Positions 8,554 to 18,500 of a DNA stretch of 64,000 nucleotides are shown in pieces. The position numbers were made by a program, and so were the translations under genes. This DNA comes from Borborobacter arsenicus (GTDB lineage: Bacteria > Pseudomonadota > Alphaproteobacteria > Rhizobiales > Rhizobiaceae), in the NCBI RefSeq assembly GCF_003934165.1, contig NZ_ML133511.1, positions 30,022 to 94,021 on the forward strand, in the 5' to 3' direction. The first letter of the stretch is position 1, and each line of letters opens with the position of its first letter. The notes under the pieces are model-generated. The model was not told where the DNA came from, ran no database searches, and was given only the letters and a program-made list of their open reading frames with translations.

Positions 8554-10541
8554 GATTGGCTCTGGCTTACCTTGCCGGCCAGCGGCTTTGCCCGTCGTGA
8601 AGGCGCTCCTACCCGCAAACGCCGGTCGCTCAGCGATATGGCACCAGCTGCCATCATCACCAGTCCGCCGAACCAGATCAGGATCACCAGCGGCTTCCAC
8701 CACAACCGCACCACGACGCCGCCATCGGCGGTTTCGTCGCCCAGCGAAACGTAGAGCTGGCTCAAGCCCATCGTCTTGATGCCGGCTTCGGTCGTCGGCA
8801 TCTGCCTTGCCGGGTAGAAGCGTTTCGAAGAAACGATCTCGGCAATGACCTTCTGATCGTCGTCGAGCAGTTCGAACCGCCCCTGGTCTTCGGTGAAATT
8901 CGGGCCCTGGACCGGATGGAGCCCATCAAACCGCAGCGTATGCCCGGAAAGTTCGACAGTCTGCCCGGGGCGCATGGTCAGGATGTTCTCGGTTTCGAAC
9001 GAAACGACACCGACAATGCCAAGCACCGATAACCCAAGCCCCATATGCGCAAGCGCGGTTCCATAGACCGAGCGCGGCAGGCCGCGCAGCCGGCTGAGCA
9101 TCACCTTCCCGGATGCCGCCCCGAGACCCGACTTCAATACAATGTCTGTCAGCGCCCCCAGAATCATCCAGACACCGAGGCCTATTCCCAAGGCCGCCAG
9201 CACCGTGGCGCCATCAATGAACAGCAGCGTCGAAAGTACGGCAAGCAGCGCCACGGCAAAAGCGGCCATCAGCCGTTGTGCGGCAGCGTGAATATCACCA
9301 CGTTTCCACGCAAGCAGCGGTCCGAACGGAACAAGCGCCAACAGCGGCACCATCAGCGATCCGAAGGTCAGGTTGAAGAAGGGAGCGCCAACCGAAATCT
9401 TGTCGCCAGACAGCGCTTCGATCACGAGCGGATAAAGCGTTCCGATCAGCACGGTGGCCGCAGCCGTGGTCAGGAAAAGGTTGTTGAGCACGAGTGCGCC
9501 TTCGCGCGAGATCGGCTGGAATATACCTCCTGCGGCGAGATTTCCGGCACGCAGCGCAAACAATGCCAGCGAACCACCAATGAAGAGCATCAGGATGCCG
9601 AGAATGAAGACGCCGCGGCTAGGGTCGGTGGCGAAAGCATGCACCGAAGTCAACACGCCCGAGCGGACAAGGAAGGTTCCGAGCAGCGAAAACGAGAATG
9701 TCAGGATTGCCAGCAGCAGCGTCCAGATTTTCAATGCCGACCGCTTTTCCATGACGATGGCCGAGTGCAGCAGCGCCGTACCGGCCAGCCACGGCATGAA
9801 GGAGGCATTCTCCACCGGGTCCCAGAACCAGAACCCGCCCCAGCCGAGTTCGTAATAGGCCCAGTAGGAACCCATCGCGATGCCCCCGGTCAGGAAAACC
9901 CACGCCGCAAGCGTCCACGGCCTGACCCAGCGCGCCCATGCGGCATCGATACGGCCCTCAATGAGGGCTGCAACCGCAAAGGAAAAGCACACGGAAAAGC
10001 CGACATAGCCGAGATAGAGCAGCGGCGGATGAACGGCGAGCCCAATATCCTGCAGGATCGGGTTGAGATCGCGCCCCTCGATCGGAGCCGGGGCCAGCCG
10101 TGTGAACGGATTTGAGGTCGTCAGGATGAACAGCAGGAAAGCGGCCCCGATCCAGCCCTGGACCGCCAGCACATTTGCCCGCAACGTCGCCGGAAGATTG
10201 CCGCCGAACACCGCGACGAGCGCCCCGAAGAAGGTCAGGATCAGCACCCACAGCAGCATGGAGCCTTCGTGGTTGCCCCATGTTCCGGTGATCTTGAACA
10301 GCATGGGCTTGAGCGAATGGGAGTTTTCCCAGACATTCAGCACCGAAAAGTCCGACTGCACGTAAGCCATTGTCAGGGCGGCAAAGGCCAGCGCTGTTAG
10401 GGCAAAGCCGGTCACCGTCACAGGGCCACCAACTGCCATCAGGCGCTCATTGCCGGTGCGGGCGCCGAAAAGCGGCACCACGGATTGAACCAGCGCAAGC
10501 GAAAAGGCGAGAATGAGCGCGAAGTGGCCGGTCTCGACCAT
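8550..10541 (-). CDS. ccmF: Heme lyase/cytochrome c assembly protein CcmF (CycK)
   Basis: 663 aa, polytopic, with about 14-15 predicted membrane helices. The WWD heme-handling motif is clear (GSYWAYYELGWGGFWFWDPVENASFMPW). Flanking conserved His residues sit in segments such as LAVHPPLLYLGYVG and TALLHSAIVMEKR. With CcmH and CcmI it forms the complex that ligates heme to apocytochromes c. It starts two bases after ccmE stops and overlaps ccmH. Confidence 0.96.
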   Translation of the reverse strand: MVETGHFALILAFSLALVQSVVPLFGARTGNERLMAVGGPVTVTGFALTALAFAALTMAYVQSDFSVLNVWENSHSLKPMLFKITGTWGNHEGSMLLWVLILTFFGALVAVFGGNLPATLRANVLAVQGWIGAAFLLFILTTSNPFTRLAPAPIEGRDLNPILQDIGLAVHPPLLYLGYVGFSVCFSFAVAALIEGRIDAAWARWVRPWTLAAWVFLTGGIAMGSYWAYYELGWGGFWFWDPVENASFMPWLAGTALLHSAIVMEKRSALKIWTLLLAILTFSFSLLGTFLVRSGVLTSVHAFATDPSRGVFILGILMLFIGGSLALFALRAGNLAAGGIFQPISREGALVLNNLFLTTAAATVLIGTLYPLVIEALSGDKISVGAPFFNLTFGSLMVPLLALVPFGPLLAWKRGDIHAAAQRLMAAFAVALLAVLSTLLFIDGATVLAALGIGLGVWMILGALTDIVLKSGLGAASGKVMLSRLRGLPRSVYGTALAHMGLGLSVLGIVGVVSFETENILTMRPGQTVELSGHTLRFDGLHPVQGPNFTEDQGRFELLDDDQKVIAEIVSSKRFYPARQMPTTEAGIKTMGLSQLYVSLGDETADGGVVVRLWWKPLVILIWFGGLVMMAAGAISLSDRRLRVGAPSRRAKPLAGKVSQSQS

Positions 10542-10543
10542 GG

Positions 10544-10978
10544 TCAGTTCTCCTGCCAGACGCCCTTGGCTTTCAAGCCATCGGCCACTTCCTTGGGCAT
10601 ATAGGTTTCATCGTGCTTGGCCAGAACGCTGTCGGCCACGAAAACCCCGTCAGAACCGAACGTGCCCTCGGTGATGACACCTTGATCTTCACGGAAGAGA
10701 TCGGGAAGAATGCCTGTATACGTCACCTTGACGGATTTTTCATGGTCGGTCACGCCAAAGCTGACCTCGGTCCCCTGCCCGCGCACGATCGTACCGGGTT
10801 CCACCAGTCCGCCCAGGCGAATGCGTTGCCCCGGCTGAAGCGTAGCTGCCTGCAAATCGGCCGGCATGTAGAAATAGGATGCCTTCTGCCCCAGGGCATA
10901 GAATGTCAGGCCGGTTGCCGTTGCCAGAAAGACCGCCCCGGCGGCGATGACTGACAGTCTCTTTTGCTTGCGTGTCAC
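10544..10978 (-). CDS. ccmE: Heme chaperone CcmE (CycJ)
   Basis: 144 aa. It has one N-terminal membrane anchor ([22 protein letters not shown]) and a periplasmic OB-fold. The heme-binding HxxxY motif is intact (His122-Asp-Glu-Thr-Tyr126 in [10 protein letters not shown]). CcmE binds heme covalently through this His and hands it to CcmF. The start is a GTG at 10978 with GGAG eight bases upstream. It lies between ccmI (5-bp gap) and ccmF (2-bp gap). Confidence 0.95.
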   Translation of the reverse strand: MTRKQKRLSVIAAGAVFLATATGLTFYALGQKASYFYMPADLQAATLQPGQRIRLGGLVEPGTIVRGQGTEVSFGVTDHEKSVKVTYTGILPDLFREDQGVITEGTFGSDGVFVADSVLAKHDETYMPKEVADGLKAKGVWQEN

Positions 10979-10983
10979 GTGAC

Positions 10984-12126
10984 CTACTCCGAAACCGGGA
11001 TACCGAGACCAGCCGAGAATTCGGTGAGTTTGCGCCCGTTCTCCGTGGCTGCGCCCAGTGCCTCAAGCCCCCTTCCAAGCGCCGAGCGTGCCTCCTGGGT
11101 CTTGCCGAGCACGACATAGGAACGCACCAGGCGCATCCAACCGTCAGTATCCTGAGGATTCTCGCGCAGCTTCTGGTCAAGCCCTGCGACCATCGTCTCG
11201 ATCATCGCCTTGCGGTCGCCGGACGACATGGAAGCGGCTGCATCCATTTCCGCCTGTGTCGGGCCTGCTGCCGGCTCTTTGGCTTCGGTTGCGGCAATAC
11301 GACTTTGAGCCTCCGCCAGGGCCTGCGCCACCGGCTCTCGCCAGGGCGATCCTTCCGGAAGCTCGGCGCCCATCGTCTCCCAGGCCTTGATCGCCTCCGC
11401 CGACTTTCCGTCCTGCAGCAGCGCTACGGCCAGAAAGAACCTGGCCTTGGGCTGGGCGGGTTCCAGGACGAGCGCGCGTTCAAAAGCCTGCTGTGCGCCG
11501 GATGAGACAATTCCTCCGCCGGCATTGGTGAGCGCTTCGCCAAGCCCCGCTTCACGCGCAGCCGAAGCACCTTCCAGCCTGATTGCGTTTTTATACGCGG
11601 TGACGGCCTGGTCGAATCGCCCAAGTCGCAGATAGATCGGCGCCAGGACGTCCCAACCGCGCCCATCCTGCGGATTGGCGGCCAGATGGCCCTCGGCACG
11701 CGCGATCAGCTCATCGACCGAACTATCGGCAGGGTTTTGCGTCAGTCTCGCTTCCAGCGGCTGCGACGGTATATCCGGGGAGCCGAGAGCAGCGTAGAGC
11801 CCCCAGCTCATCAGCGGTACAACAAGCACTGCCACTCCGCCAAGCACGCGGCCCGCAGCGGACCACCCAGCTTTTTCGGCGGGCATCTCCTCGCTGCTGT
11901 CCGCCCTGATGATACGCCGGGCGATCTCTGCTCGCGCCTGTTCTGCATCAGCTGGCTGGATAAGGCCCCGCGCTGCATCGCGGTCCAGCTCGGCCAGTTG
12001 ATCGCGATAGACGGCAAGGTCGTGCTGATTGCCTGCCGAATCACGTCGCGATGAGCCCGTCAGCGGCAGCAAAACCGCGACGCTGGCACCAAATGTGAGC
12101 AAAGCGGCTACGAACCAGAACACCAT
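10984..12126 (-). CDS. ccmI: Cytochrome c biogenesis protein CcmI (CycH)
   Basis: 380 aa. Two N-terminal membrane helices ([20 protein letters not shown] and [21 protein letters not shown]) flank a cytoplasmic leucine-rich loop ([21 protein letters not shown]). A long periplasmic part carries TPR-like repeats ([52 protein letters not shown]). CcmI binds the C-terminus of apocytochrome c and presents it to CcmF/CcmH. It is the first gene of the ccm operon. Confidence 0.94.
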   Translation of the reverse strand: MVFWFVAALLTFGASVAVLLPLTGSSRRDSAGNQHDLAVYRDQLAELDRDAARGLIQPADAEQARAEIARRIIRADSSEEMPAEKAGWSAAGRVLGGVAVLVVPLMSWGLYAALGSPDIPSQPLEARLTQNPADSSVDELIARAEGHLAANPQDGRGWDVLAPIYLRLGRFDQAVTAYKNAIRLEGASAAREAGLGEALTNAGGGIVSSGAQQAFERALVLEPAQPKARFFLAVALLQDGKSAEAIKAWETMGAELPEGSPWREPVAQALAEAQSRIAATEAKEPAAGPTQAEMDAAASMSSGDRKAMIETMVAGLDQKLRENPQDTDGWMRLVRSYVVLGKTQEARSALGRGLEALGAATENGRKLTEFSAGLGIPVSE

Positions 12127-12220
12127 ATGCCTTTAATAGCCCTGGCGGCATCGCATGCCAACATCCTGGGGCTGCGACTGATTGACGGTTGCACTTGTTC
12201 CGGCGCTGCTTACGCGGGCT

Positions 12221-12655
12221 CTATGTAAGCGGCGTCCAACTGCCGTCCGGATTGCGGCAAGCAGTTCCACGGGCGCTGCGTGACTGGCCGGCAGTAAAGA
12301 TCGTATGGGTATATTGACGGCAATCCTGCGAGCCTACCCGATAGGGCTGCGCGGCAACCACCTCGCCGGAACGACCCGATCTGTCGCTCTTCCAGCCCAC
12401 CGGACGCCCACCTTGGGTGTATTCCAAGGCCCGATACTCCGCCTCCAGCGCGCTGCGCCGATCGCGCTCGCTAAGGCCATCTCCGATAGGACCGCCGACA
12501 AGCCCACCGCCCATTGACGAAATGATCGTCGCTGCAACTTGACCGTTGCCCGCCACCGCCGCGCTGCCAGTGCTGGCCCTCGTACCGGGCAGCCCCATCG
12601 TCGTGCAGCCAGAGACCCCAACCAGCCCGACAATTACCGCCACGCGAAAAATCAT
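12221..12655 (-). CDS. Small glycine-zipper lipoprotein (17-kDa-antigen-like)
   Basis: 144 aa from ATG 12655, chosen because it starts directly at the signal peptide MIFRVAVIVGLVGVSGC; the frame extends 30 codons further upstream without adding a sensible sequence. The lipobox VSGC predicts a lipoprotein. A Gly-rich segment (ISSMGGGLVGGPIGDGLSERDRRSALEAEYRALE) followed by a short beta domain (QDCRQYTHTIFTAGQSRSARGTACRNPDGSWTPL) is the layout of 17-kDa surface-antigen/RT0821-type proteins. An outer-membrane location is inferred. It stands alone between ccmI and feuQ. Confidence 0.8.
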   Translation of the reverse strand: MIFRVAVIVGLVGVSGCTTMGLPGTRASTGSAAVAGNGQVAATIISSMGGGLVGGPIGDGLSERDRRSALEAEYRALEYTQGGRPVGWKSDRSGRSGEVVAAQPYRVGSQDCRQYTHTIFTAGQSRSARGTACRNPDGSWTPLT

Positions 12656-12836
12656 GCCTGCCACCAATTCCGAATTCGCCCTGATGATTAACGCATAAGC
12701 CCGGAAACCGGAATCGATTTCTGGAAAGAAGCTGCGTCGATTCAAAGCATTACGCGGCGCTGAAGCCGGATGCGCCGTTAGCGGTGATCTTTGGCTTAAA
12801 TTTGGCCGGGCGCCCAGACAGAACCAAGGTCAGGAC

Positions 12837-14213
12837 CTAGCGCACGCCGCGCAACCGAACAATTGCCTTCAGCCCTCCCATCGCCGACTCCTCCAACAGG
12901 AGCTTCCCGCCATATTCGTTCACCAGATCGCTGACGATCGCGAGCCCCAGCCCTGTTCCCGGCTTGGTTTCGTCGAGTCTTCTCCCCCTCTTCAGCGCCT
13001 CACGCGCCTTGTCCTCCGGGATACCAGGTCCATCATCTTCAATTTCAATTGAGAACTGCGCGGCAGCGTTCTCCTCTCCGGGGATCGGTGCAACCGATAT
13101 GCGTACGGTGGTCTTCGCCCACTTCATCGCATTTTCCAGCAAATTGCCGACGATCTCTTCCAGATCTTCGCGTTCGCCGGCAAACACGATCTCATTTGCC
13201 GGAAGCACGAGCGAGAGGGCGATTTCGGGGTGGAGCTTCTCCACCACCCTCACCATACGCCGCAGAAGCGCTGAAGTCGGCGTGCGATAGACGACACTGT
13301 CACGTTGGGCGGCCATGCGGGCGCGTTGCAGATAGTGCTCGACCTGACTCTGCATGGCCGACGCCTGGTCGGCAATCAGCTTGCCCTTCCTTCCACCAAG
13401 TGTTCGTCCCTCGTTGAGCAATATGGCCAATGGTGTTTTCAGCGAGTGCGCCAGGTTTCCGACTTGCGTGCGTGAGCGCTCCACTATGCGCCTGTTGTTT
13501 TCGATAAGGGCGTTGGTTTCATTGGCCAGCGGCTCGATCTCGGTCGGAAATCGCCCGTCCAGCCTATGCGCCCTTCCTTCCCGCACCATCGCCAGCGCCT
13601 CCCGGACTCGTCCGAGCGGTCTCAGTCCGAGCAGAATGGCAATGGCGTTGATGGCGATCATCCCCAGGCCGAAAAGGGACAGGTAAGTCACCAGCCGGCG
13701 TTCGAATATGCCTATCTCGTCTTCCAGTTCGCTGCGATTGCCCATGACGCGGAACCGCGCGATCTGATTGTTGGTCCCGAGCACAAATTCGCTCTCAAGT
13801 ACCTCCAGCTCCTCACCGGCGATGCCTTGGGTATCGTAGTTACGTTGGAACTCGGAATTGAAAGGCACTTCCGAGACTGGCGGGGAAGGCACGCCCTCGG
13901 TCATCGACAGCGAGCGCAGCGTGCCCCCAAGTCCGGGCGAAACCGGCTCGACCGCCCAGTACCAGCCGGAGTTTGGCCGTGAGAAACGGAGATCGCCAAG
14001 ATCCGGGCGCCCGGTCAGCATGTCCTGATCCGATAGGCCTACCGAGCCGATGAGATTGAAAAGATGCGCCGAAAGCAGGCTTTCGAAGCCCCGCTCGCTT
14101 GCCTGGCGATAGAGCGTTGCAATCACGGTATAGATAACGACCAGCGCTACGATCGCCCACACCGTGGAAAACGCAATGACGCGAAACGCGAGCGAGCGGG
14201 AGCCGGCGATCAT
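12837..14213 (-). CDS. feuQ: Sensor histidine kinase FeuQ
   Basis: 458 aa. Two membrane helices (FSTVWAIVALVVIYTVIATLY near residue 22; LFGLGMIAINAIAILLGL near residue 185) bracket a periplasmic sensor domain. HAMP, the HisKA-like box VGNLAHSLKTPLAILLNEG and an HATPase domain (NLLENAMKWA, EDDGPGIPEDKA, GTGLGLAIVSD) follow. The PhoQ-like architecture and the position directly upstream of cycHJKL match FeuQ. In Sinorhizobium this kinase senses hypo-osmotic conditions and controls cyclic-glucan export genes through FeuP. It lies 43 bp downstream of feuP. Confidence 0.88.
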   Translation of the reverse strand: MIAGSRSLAFRVIAFSTVWAIVALVVIYTVIATLYRQASERGFESLLSAHLFNLIGSVGLSDQDMLTGRPDLGDLRFSRPNSGWYWAVEPVSPGLGGTLRSLSMTEGVPSPPVSEVPFNSEFQRNYDTQGIAGEELEVLESEFVLGTNNQIARFRVMGNRSELEDEIGIFERRLVTYLSLFGLGMIAINAIAILLGLRPLGRVREALAMVREGRAHRLDGRFPTEIEPLANETNALIENNRRIVERSRTQVGNLAHSLKTPLAILLNEGRTLGGRKGKLIADQASAMQSQVEHYLQRARMAAQRDSVVYRTPTSALLRRMVRVVEKLHPEIALSLVLPANEIVFAGEREDLEEIVGNLLENAMKWAKTTVRISVAPIPGEENAAAQFSIEIEDDGPGIPEDKAREALKRGRRLDETKPGTGLGLAIVSDLVNEYGGKLLLEESAMGGLKAIVRLRGVR

Positions 14214-14256
14214 AGGGCTCGGTCACAAGTCGAACGACAGGTCCGGTCGCTGGCTG

Positions 14257-14922
14257 TCAATCGCCCGGCTCTCGAATTCGATAGCCCATACCGCGCACGG
14301 TCTCGATCATGTCGATGCCCATCTTCTTGCGCAGGCGGCCGACGAAAACCTCGATCGTGTTGGAATCACGGTCAAAATCCTGATCGTAGAGATGCTCGAC
14401 CAGTTCGGTGCGGGAAACCACCTCGCCCATGTGGTGCATGAGATAGGCGAGCAGCCGGAATTCGTGAGAGGTGAGCTTCAACGGAACGCCGTCCACATCC
14501 GCCTTCGATGCCTTGGTATCGAGGCGCAGCGGCCCGCAGGATAGCTCGGAGGATGCATGACCGGCGGCACGTCTTATCAAGGCGCGAAGCCGGGCCAGCA
14601 CTTCCTCGATGTGAAACGGCTTTGCAACATAGTCGTCCGCGCCGGCGTCGATGCCGGCAACCTTGTCGCTCCAGCGGTCCCGCGCCGTCAGCATCAGCAC
14701 CGGCATCTTGCGCCCGTCACGGCGCCAGCGCTCGACGACACTGATCCCGTCCATCTGCGGCAGGCCGATGTCGAGCACCACCGCATCATAGGGCTCCGTG
14801 TCGCCGAGAAAATGCCCTTCCTCGCCGTCGAAGGCGCGGTCTACGACATAGCCGGCATCGGTCAGTGCATCGGACACCTGCCGGTTCAATTCCTTGTCGT
14901 CTTCAACGACGAGTATGCGCAT
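14257..14922 (-). CDS. feuP: Response regulator FeuP
   Basis: 221 aa, OmpR/PhoP type. The receiver has acidic residues EDD, phospho-acceptor Asp51 (YDAVVLDIGLPQMDG) and Lys in DDYVAKPFH. The winged helix is LTSHEFRLLAYLMHHMGEVVSRTELVEHLYDQDFDRDSNTIEVFVGRLRKKM. It forms a two-gene unit with feuQ and lies next to the cyc/ccm genes as in Rhizobium leguminosarum and S. meliloti. In S. meliloti FeuP activates ndvA and other genes and is needed for symbiosis; the same role here is inferred. Confidence 0.9.
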   Translation of the reverse strand: MRILVVEDDKELNRQVSDALTDAGYVVDRAFDGEEGHFLGDTEPYDAVVLDIGLPQMDGISVVERWRRDGRKMPVLMLTARDRWSDKVAGIDAGADDYVAKPFHIEEVLARLRALIRRAAGHASSELSCGPLRLDTKASKADVDGVPLKLTSHEFRLLAYLMHHMGEVVSRTELVEHLYDQDFDRDSNTIEVFVGRLRKKMGIDMIETVRGMGYRIREPGD

Positions 14923-14993
14923 CGCCTGCCTGTCCGTTGTCGATCCTGTGAGATATAGGCCGATTCCTGCCTTTGTTGAAACAACGCCGCGTT

Positions 14994-15245
14994 TCAGCCT
15001 TGGGGAACGACGAATTCAGCCCGCCGCGGCCGTTCGCCATCCCTGCCCGGAACGAGCACGACAATCACGCAGACAGGCCGCCCGCCCTGCGTGGACGAAC
15101 TTGCCTTGGCCAGCGTGCCGCCGTTTTGAGCGGCGATCTGCTGGCCTATGGCGTAGCAGTCGGCTGCAAACGCGGGAGGCGCAAGCAAACTTGCCATGCA
15201 AGATGCCAGAACTGCAGAACAAAAAAGACGGCGAAGCGTTTTCAT
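14994..15245 (-). CDS. Small periplasmic protein, candidate FeuN inhibitor of FeuQ
   Basis: 83 aa from ATG 15245. A clear signal peptide (LRRLFCSAVLASCMASLLAPPAFA) ends at an AxA-like cleavage site, leaving a mature peptide of about 58 residues with two cysteines (ADCYAIGQQIAAQNGG, RPVCVIVVLV) that could form a disulfide. It ends 71 bp upstream of feuP on the same strand. In S. meliloti a small periplasmic protein, FeuN, encoded just upstream of feuPQ restrains FeuQ. Size, export signal and position agree with that, but identity rests on context, so no symbol is given. Confidence 0.75.
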   Translation of the reverse strand: MKTLRRLFCSAVLASCMASLLAPPAFAADCYAIGQQIAAQNGGTLAKASSSTQGGRPVCVIVVLVPGRDGERPRRAEFVVPQG

Positions 15246-15348
15246 ACGTGTTCTTCTAGCCCCCGACTGCTGAACGTGGAATGAACAATCGACCACAGCA
15301 GAAGCTGAAAAGCGAGAGCTTGGAAGCCCTCGCACGAATGCTTTTCTG

Positions 15349-15555
15349 TCAACCGATCCGGCTAGTTGCACTTACCCGACCTATGATGGCCAGAATGCCC
15401 GCAAGCGCTGCCACTGCCTGCAGGACCGTATCAGCGAGTGCAGCCTGATCCGCGTCATCGACCGGCACGCCCAGCAGGCTGCCGCCGGCCGACAGAACGG
15501 CGATCAACGACGCCCAAATGGTGCGCGACAGATACCAGGGTTTGTTGGCGATCAT
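15349..15555 (-). CDS. Small holin-like membrane protein at the end of the GTA cluster
   Basis: 68 aa from ATG 15555, with AGGA at suitable spacing. The pattern is short polar start (MIANKPWYLSRT), hydrophobic segment (IWASLIAVLSAGGSLLGV), acidic turn (PVDDADQAAL), second hydrophobic segment (VLQAVAALAGILAIIG) and a basic tail (RVSATSRIG). This matches small phage proteins often placed near lysis genes and annotated as holin-like or hypothetical. It follows gp15 by 38 bp on the same strand. Function is inferred; in Rhodobacter the GTA lysis genes are encoded elsewhere. Confidence 0.65.
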   Translation of the reverse strand: MIANKPWYLSRTIWASLIAVLSAGGSLLGVPVDDADQAALADTVLQAVAALAGILAIIGRVSATSRIG

Positions 15556-15593
15556 GATTTTTCCTTTCTTGACAATGATGCGCGGTCCCGACG

Positions 15594-18500
15594 TCAAGCC
15601 AGAACCAAACGGAGACGTGCCGGAATACCCCAGCCCACCGACAGGCTCAGTTGGCTTACGGTAATGTCTATCTCGCCGGCGGAGACACCGAGGTCCGATT
15701 CGATGGCCGCAGCCGTATAAATCCAGCCGGGCTGCGACACGGTTTGGGTACGAATGCTTTCGCCGGAGACGGTGAGGATGGTGATGCGATATTGTTCGGT
15801 CTCTTCTCCCAGCGGAATGTCTCCGACCTCCCAGCTATCGGCATCGATGCGTCCGCGGCGTATCCAGGAGAGCACCAGATCCCCATTTGCCTGACGCACC
15901 GCCCTGAGATGCACTGGAGATAGAGGCAGGCTCGCACGGACACCGCCGACCTCAGCCGATGTCACGAAATTTTCGCCGGAAAAGTCGGACCCTGCCGGCC
16001 CTGCCCGCCAATTGAGGGGCAGGCCGATTTCGCTGGCCAGCAGGCCGGCGGGTTGCACGGCATCGTCCAAGACGACGAAACTCGCACCGATAGGAGCGCC
16101 AGCCGCCATGCCGTCATCCGTCCCCAACTGGCCACGCAACAATCCGCTGAGCCGCCAGACATTCGGCGCAATCTCTTCGGCCGACTGGAACTGGATCACT
16201 TCCCAGTTTCCAACAGCCGATTTTATGGCGGCGACATTGGCCCCATTGAGCAATTGGAGCCGGCTGACACCTTCCACCTCGCCATCGAACAACTCGACAA
16301 CGATCGGCCGCAACCAGTCGATACGCCCCGAAAAGCCGGACAAAAGCGGCTCGACCAACCTCCCGACATTCGCAGCCTTGCCGATCGTACCGCGTTGCAC
16401 GAAGCCGCTGTCTTCAGGCGACAAGAACAGCGCCTGGCTTCTCCATGGCTTCTGCCAGAGTGCTACCCGGAACCGGGACTGCGCAGGCTCATGCGAGATC
16501 GACGGCAAATCCAGGAATTGCGCATATGGCCGGCCTGTCACCGGCACCCTTGACGGCACCGCTCCGGTTTGGGACGGCCGCCATGCGGCAGGCATGGAAT
16601 GGGCGATCTGCCTGGCGGAAACCCTGCGCACCAGTCCGTCTTCAACCTCGGTGACGAGGAAAAAGACATCGTCGGCCGCTGCCGGAACATGAATGACAGC
16701 ACCGGGGACAATCTCGGGATGCAAGGCCTCGACGGAAAAATTGATGCTTTCCCGCTCGGACCAGGTCCGCCGCATCCAGTCGTCCAGCAGCGCCCTGCCC
16801 TGCCCGGCTTCCAGAGCACCGGGAAATGAAATGGTCTGCTGCCTGCTCCCGGCGGCACCATAGCGTCGACTACGGACAGATACCGTCTGATACTCGGCAA
16901 GCGGGTCACGAAAGGCCAGAATTGCCTCAACCGGTAATTCATGCTCAGGGGCACGCACTTTTTCGATGACGGTATTCTGGCCATCGGAGACGAGTTCTTC
17001 GATTTCGACCGGCGCCGCAGCGTTCGCACCGCACCGCCGGAAGATTAGTTTCTCGGCCTCCTCGTGCACTGCCAGATCGAACAGATCGACCAGTGGTTCC
17101 AGGGCCGAGCGCGCTGAAGACGGATCGCCGATCATGTAACCATGAACCGTTCCCTCGACGCCGGTTATATCGGCCGGCGGTAGTCCGTGATCCGCCAGTA
17201 TCTCGTTGATCAGAGCCCCGACGTCCGGAGCTTCAAGCCTGCCGTTCAGCCAATGTCCGCGATGCCAGTTCGCCCCATCGGCCCACACCTCGCCCCGCAG
17301 CGGAAATACCGGGAACGGCCTGGCATCCCATGCCCAGAGGTAGCTGCGGGTGTGATCGACCATCCGGCCGCCATAGAGGGACGATACGGGATTTTTTGCG
17401 TCGTCAAAGCCCAGGCTTGCCGGGTCCCACACCAGCGCATGAGCCTCCAGCAACCTGTGCTGGGCGATGTCAGAACGCCCGCCATTCGAGAAATATGGAA
17501 TGGCGTTTTCTGCCGACTTCGGGTCCGGAAAGACGTTTGGCTGGTTTGGCCCCTTGTCAACTGCCAGGCAGCCCAGCTCGGTAAACCAGATCGGCTTTGA
17601 ACGCGGCACCCAGCCCGTCGGCTGGGCCGTTTCCACACCGCCAATCCGATTGAAATGCTCATTTCCCCACCAGCCGGCCAGGTCCTTGTACCGAAACACC
17701 CACGGCTTGCCATAAGCGCCGTCCGTAATGGGAGCACGCAAGCGTTGGACTCGGGCCTGCTCGCTCGGATAGTACCAGTCCTGGCCCTCGCCACCCGTGA
17801 CGGCCGCACGCAATCCGTTTAGGTCGTACGGCCCGGCAAACCCGTCCGGGTTCGGATTGGCGTGATCGCTATCGCGCCAATCCGATAGCGGCATATAGTT
17901 GTCGATACCGACAGCATTGACTGCAGCATGACTCCAGAGAGCATCAAGGTGGAAATAGACGTTTCCGCTGCCATCCGCCGGATGGTGGCCGAAATATTCG
18001 CTCCAGTCCGCGCCATAGGTGATAGCTGTCTGCGGCCCGAGGATAGACCGCACATCGGTTGCCAGGTCACACAATGCCTCGACGAACGGAAATGCGTCGT
18101 TCTGGTCACGTAAGGTGCTCAGTCCACGCAGTTCCGATCCAAGCAGAAATGCATCGACGCCGCCTGCTGCGACGGCCAGGTTGGCAAAATGCAGAATTAA
18201 CCGCCGGTAACCCCAGTCATTGGCATCGCCGTGAAAGGAGACAGTATCCGACGATACCGTAAAATCCTCGGGAAGCACCGTCCCGCAGAAGCTCGCGACC
18301 TGCGAGCGTGCGGCAATGGTCCGGTCGACGGTTCCGGGTTTCAGTGGCGCCGGATAGCACGTAATGCGCCCGCGCCATGGATATGCCGATTGTTGCGCTT
18401 TGCCGTATGGATCGGGCAACCCGTTATCGGCCGTGATATCCATCATGATGAACGGATAGAGGGTGACTTTCAGGCCGCGTGCCTTGATCTCGCGGATTGC

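Noticed and set aside
9045..10115. 356-codon plus-strand frame opposite ccmF
   Set aside because: Low-complexity Arg/Gln-rich sequence antisense to conserved ccmF codons.
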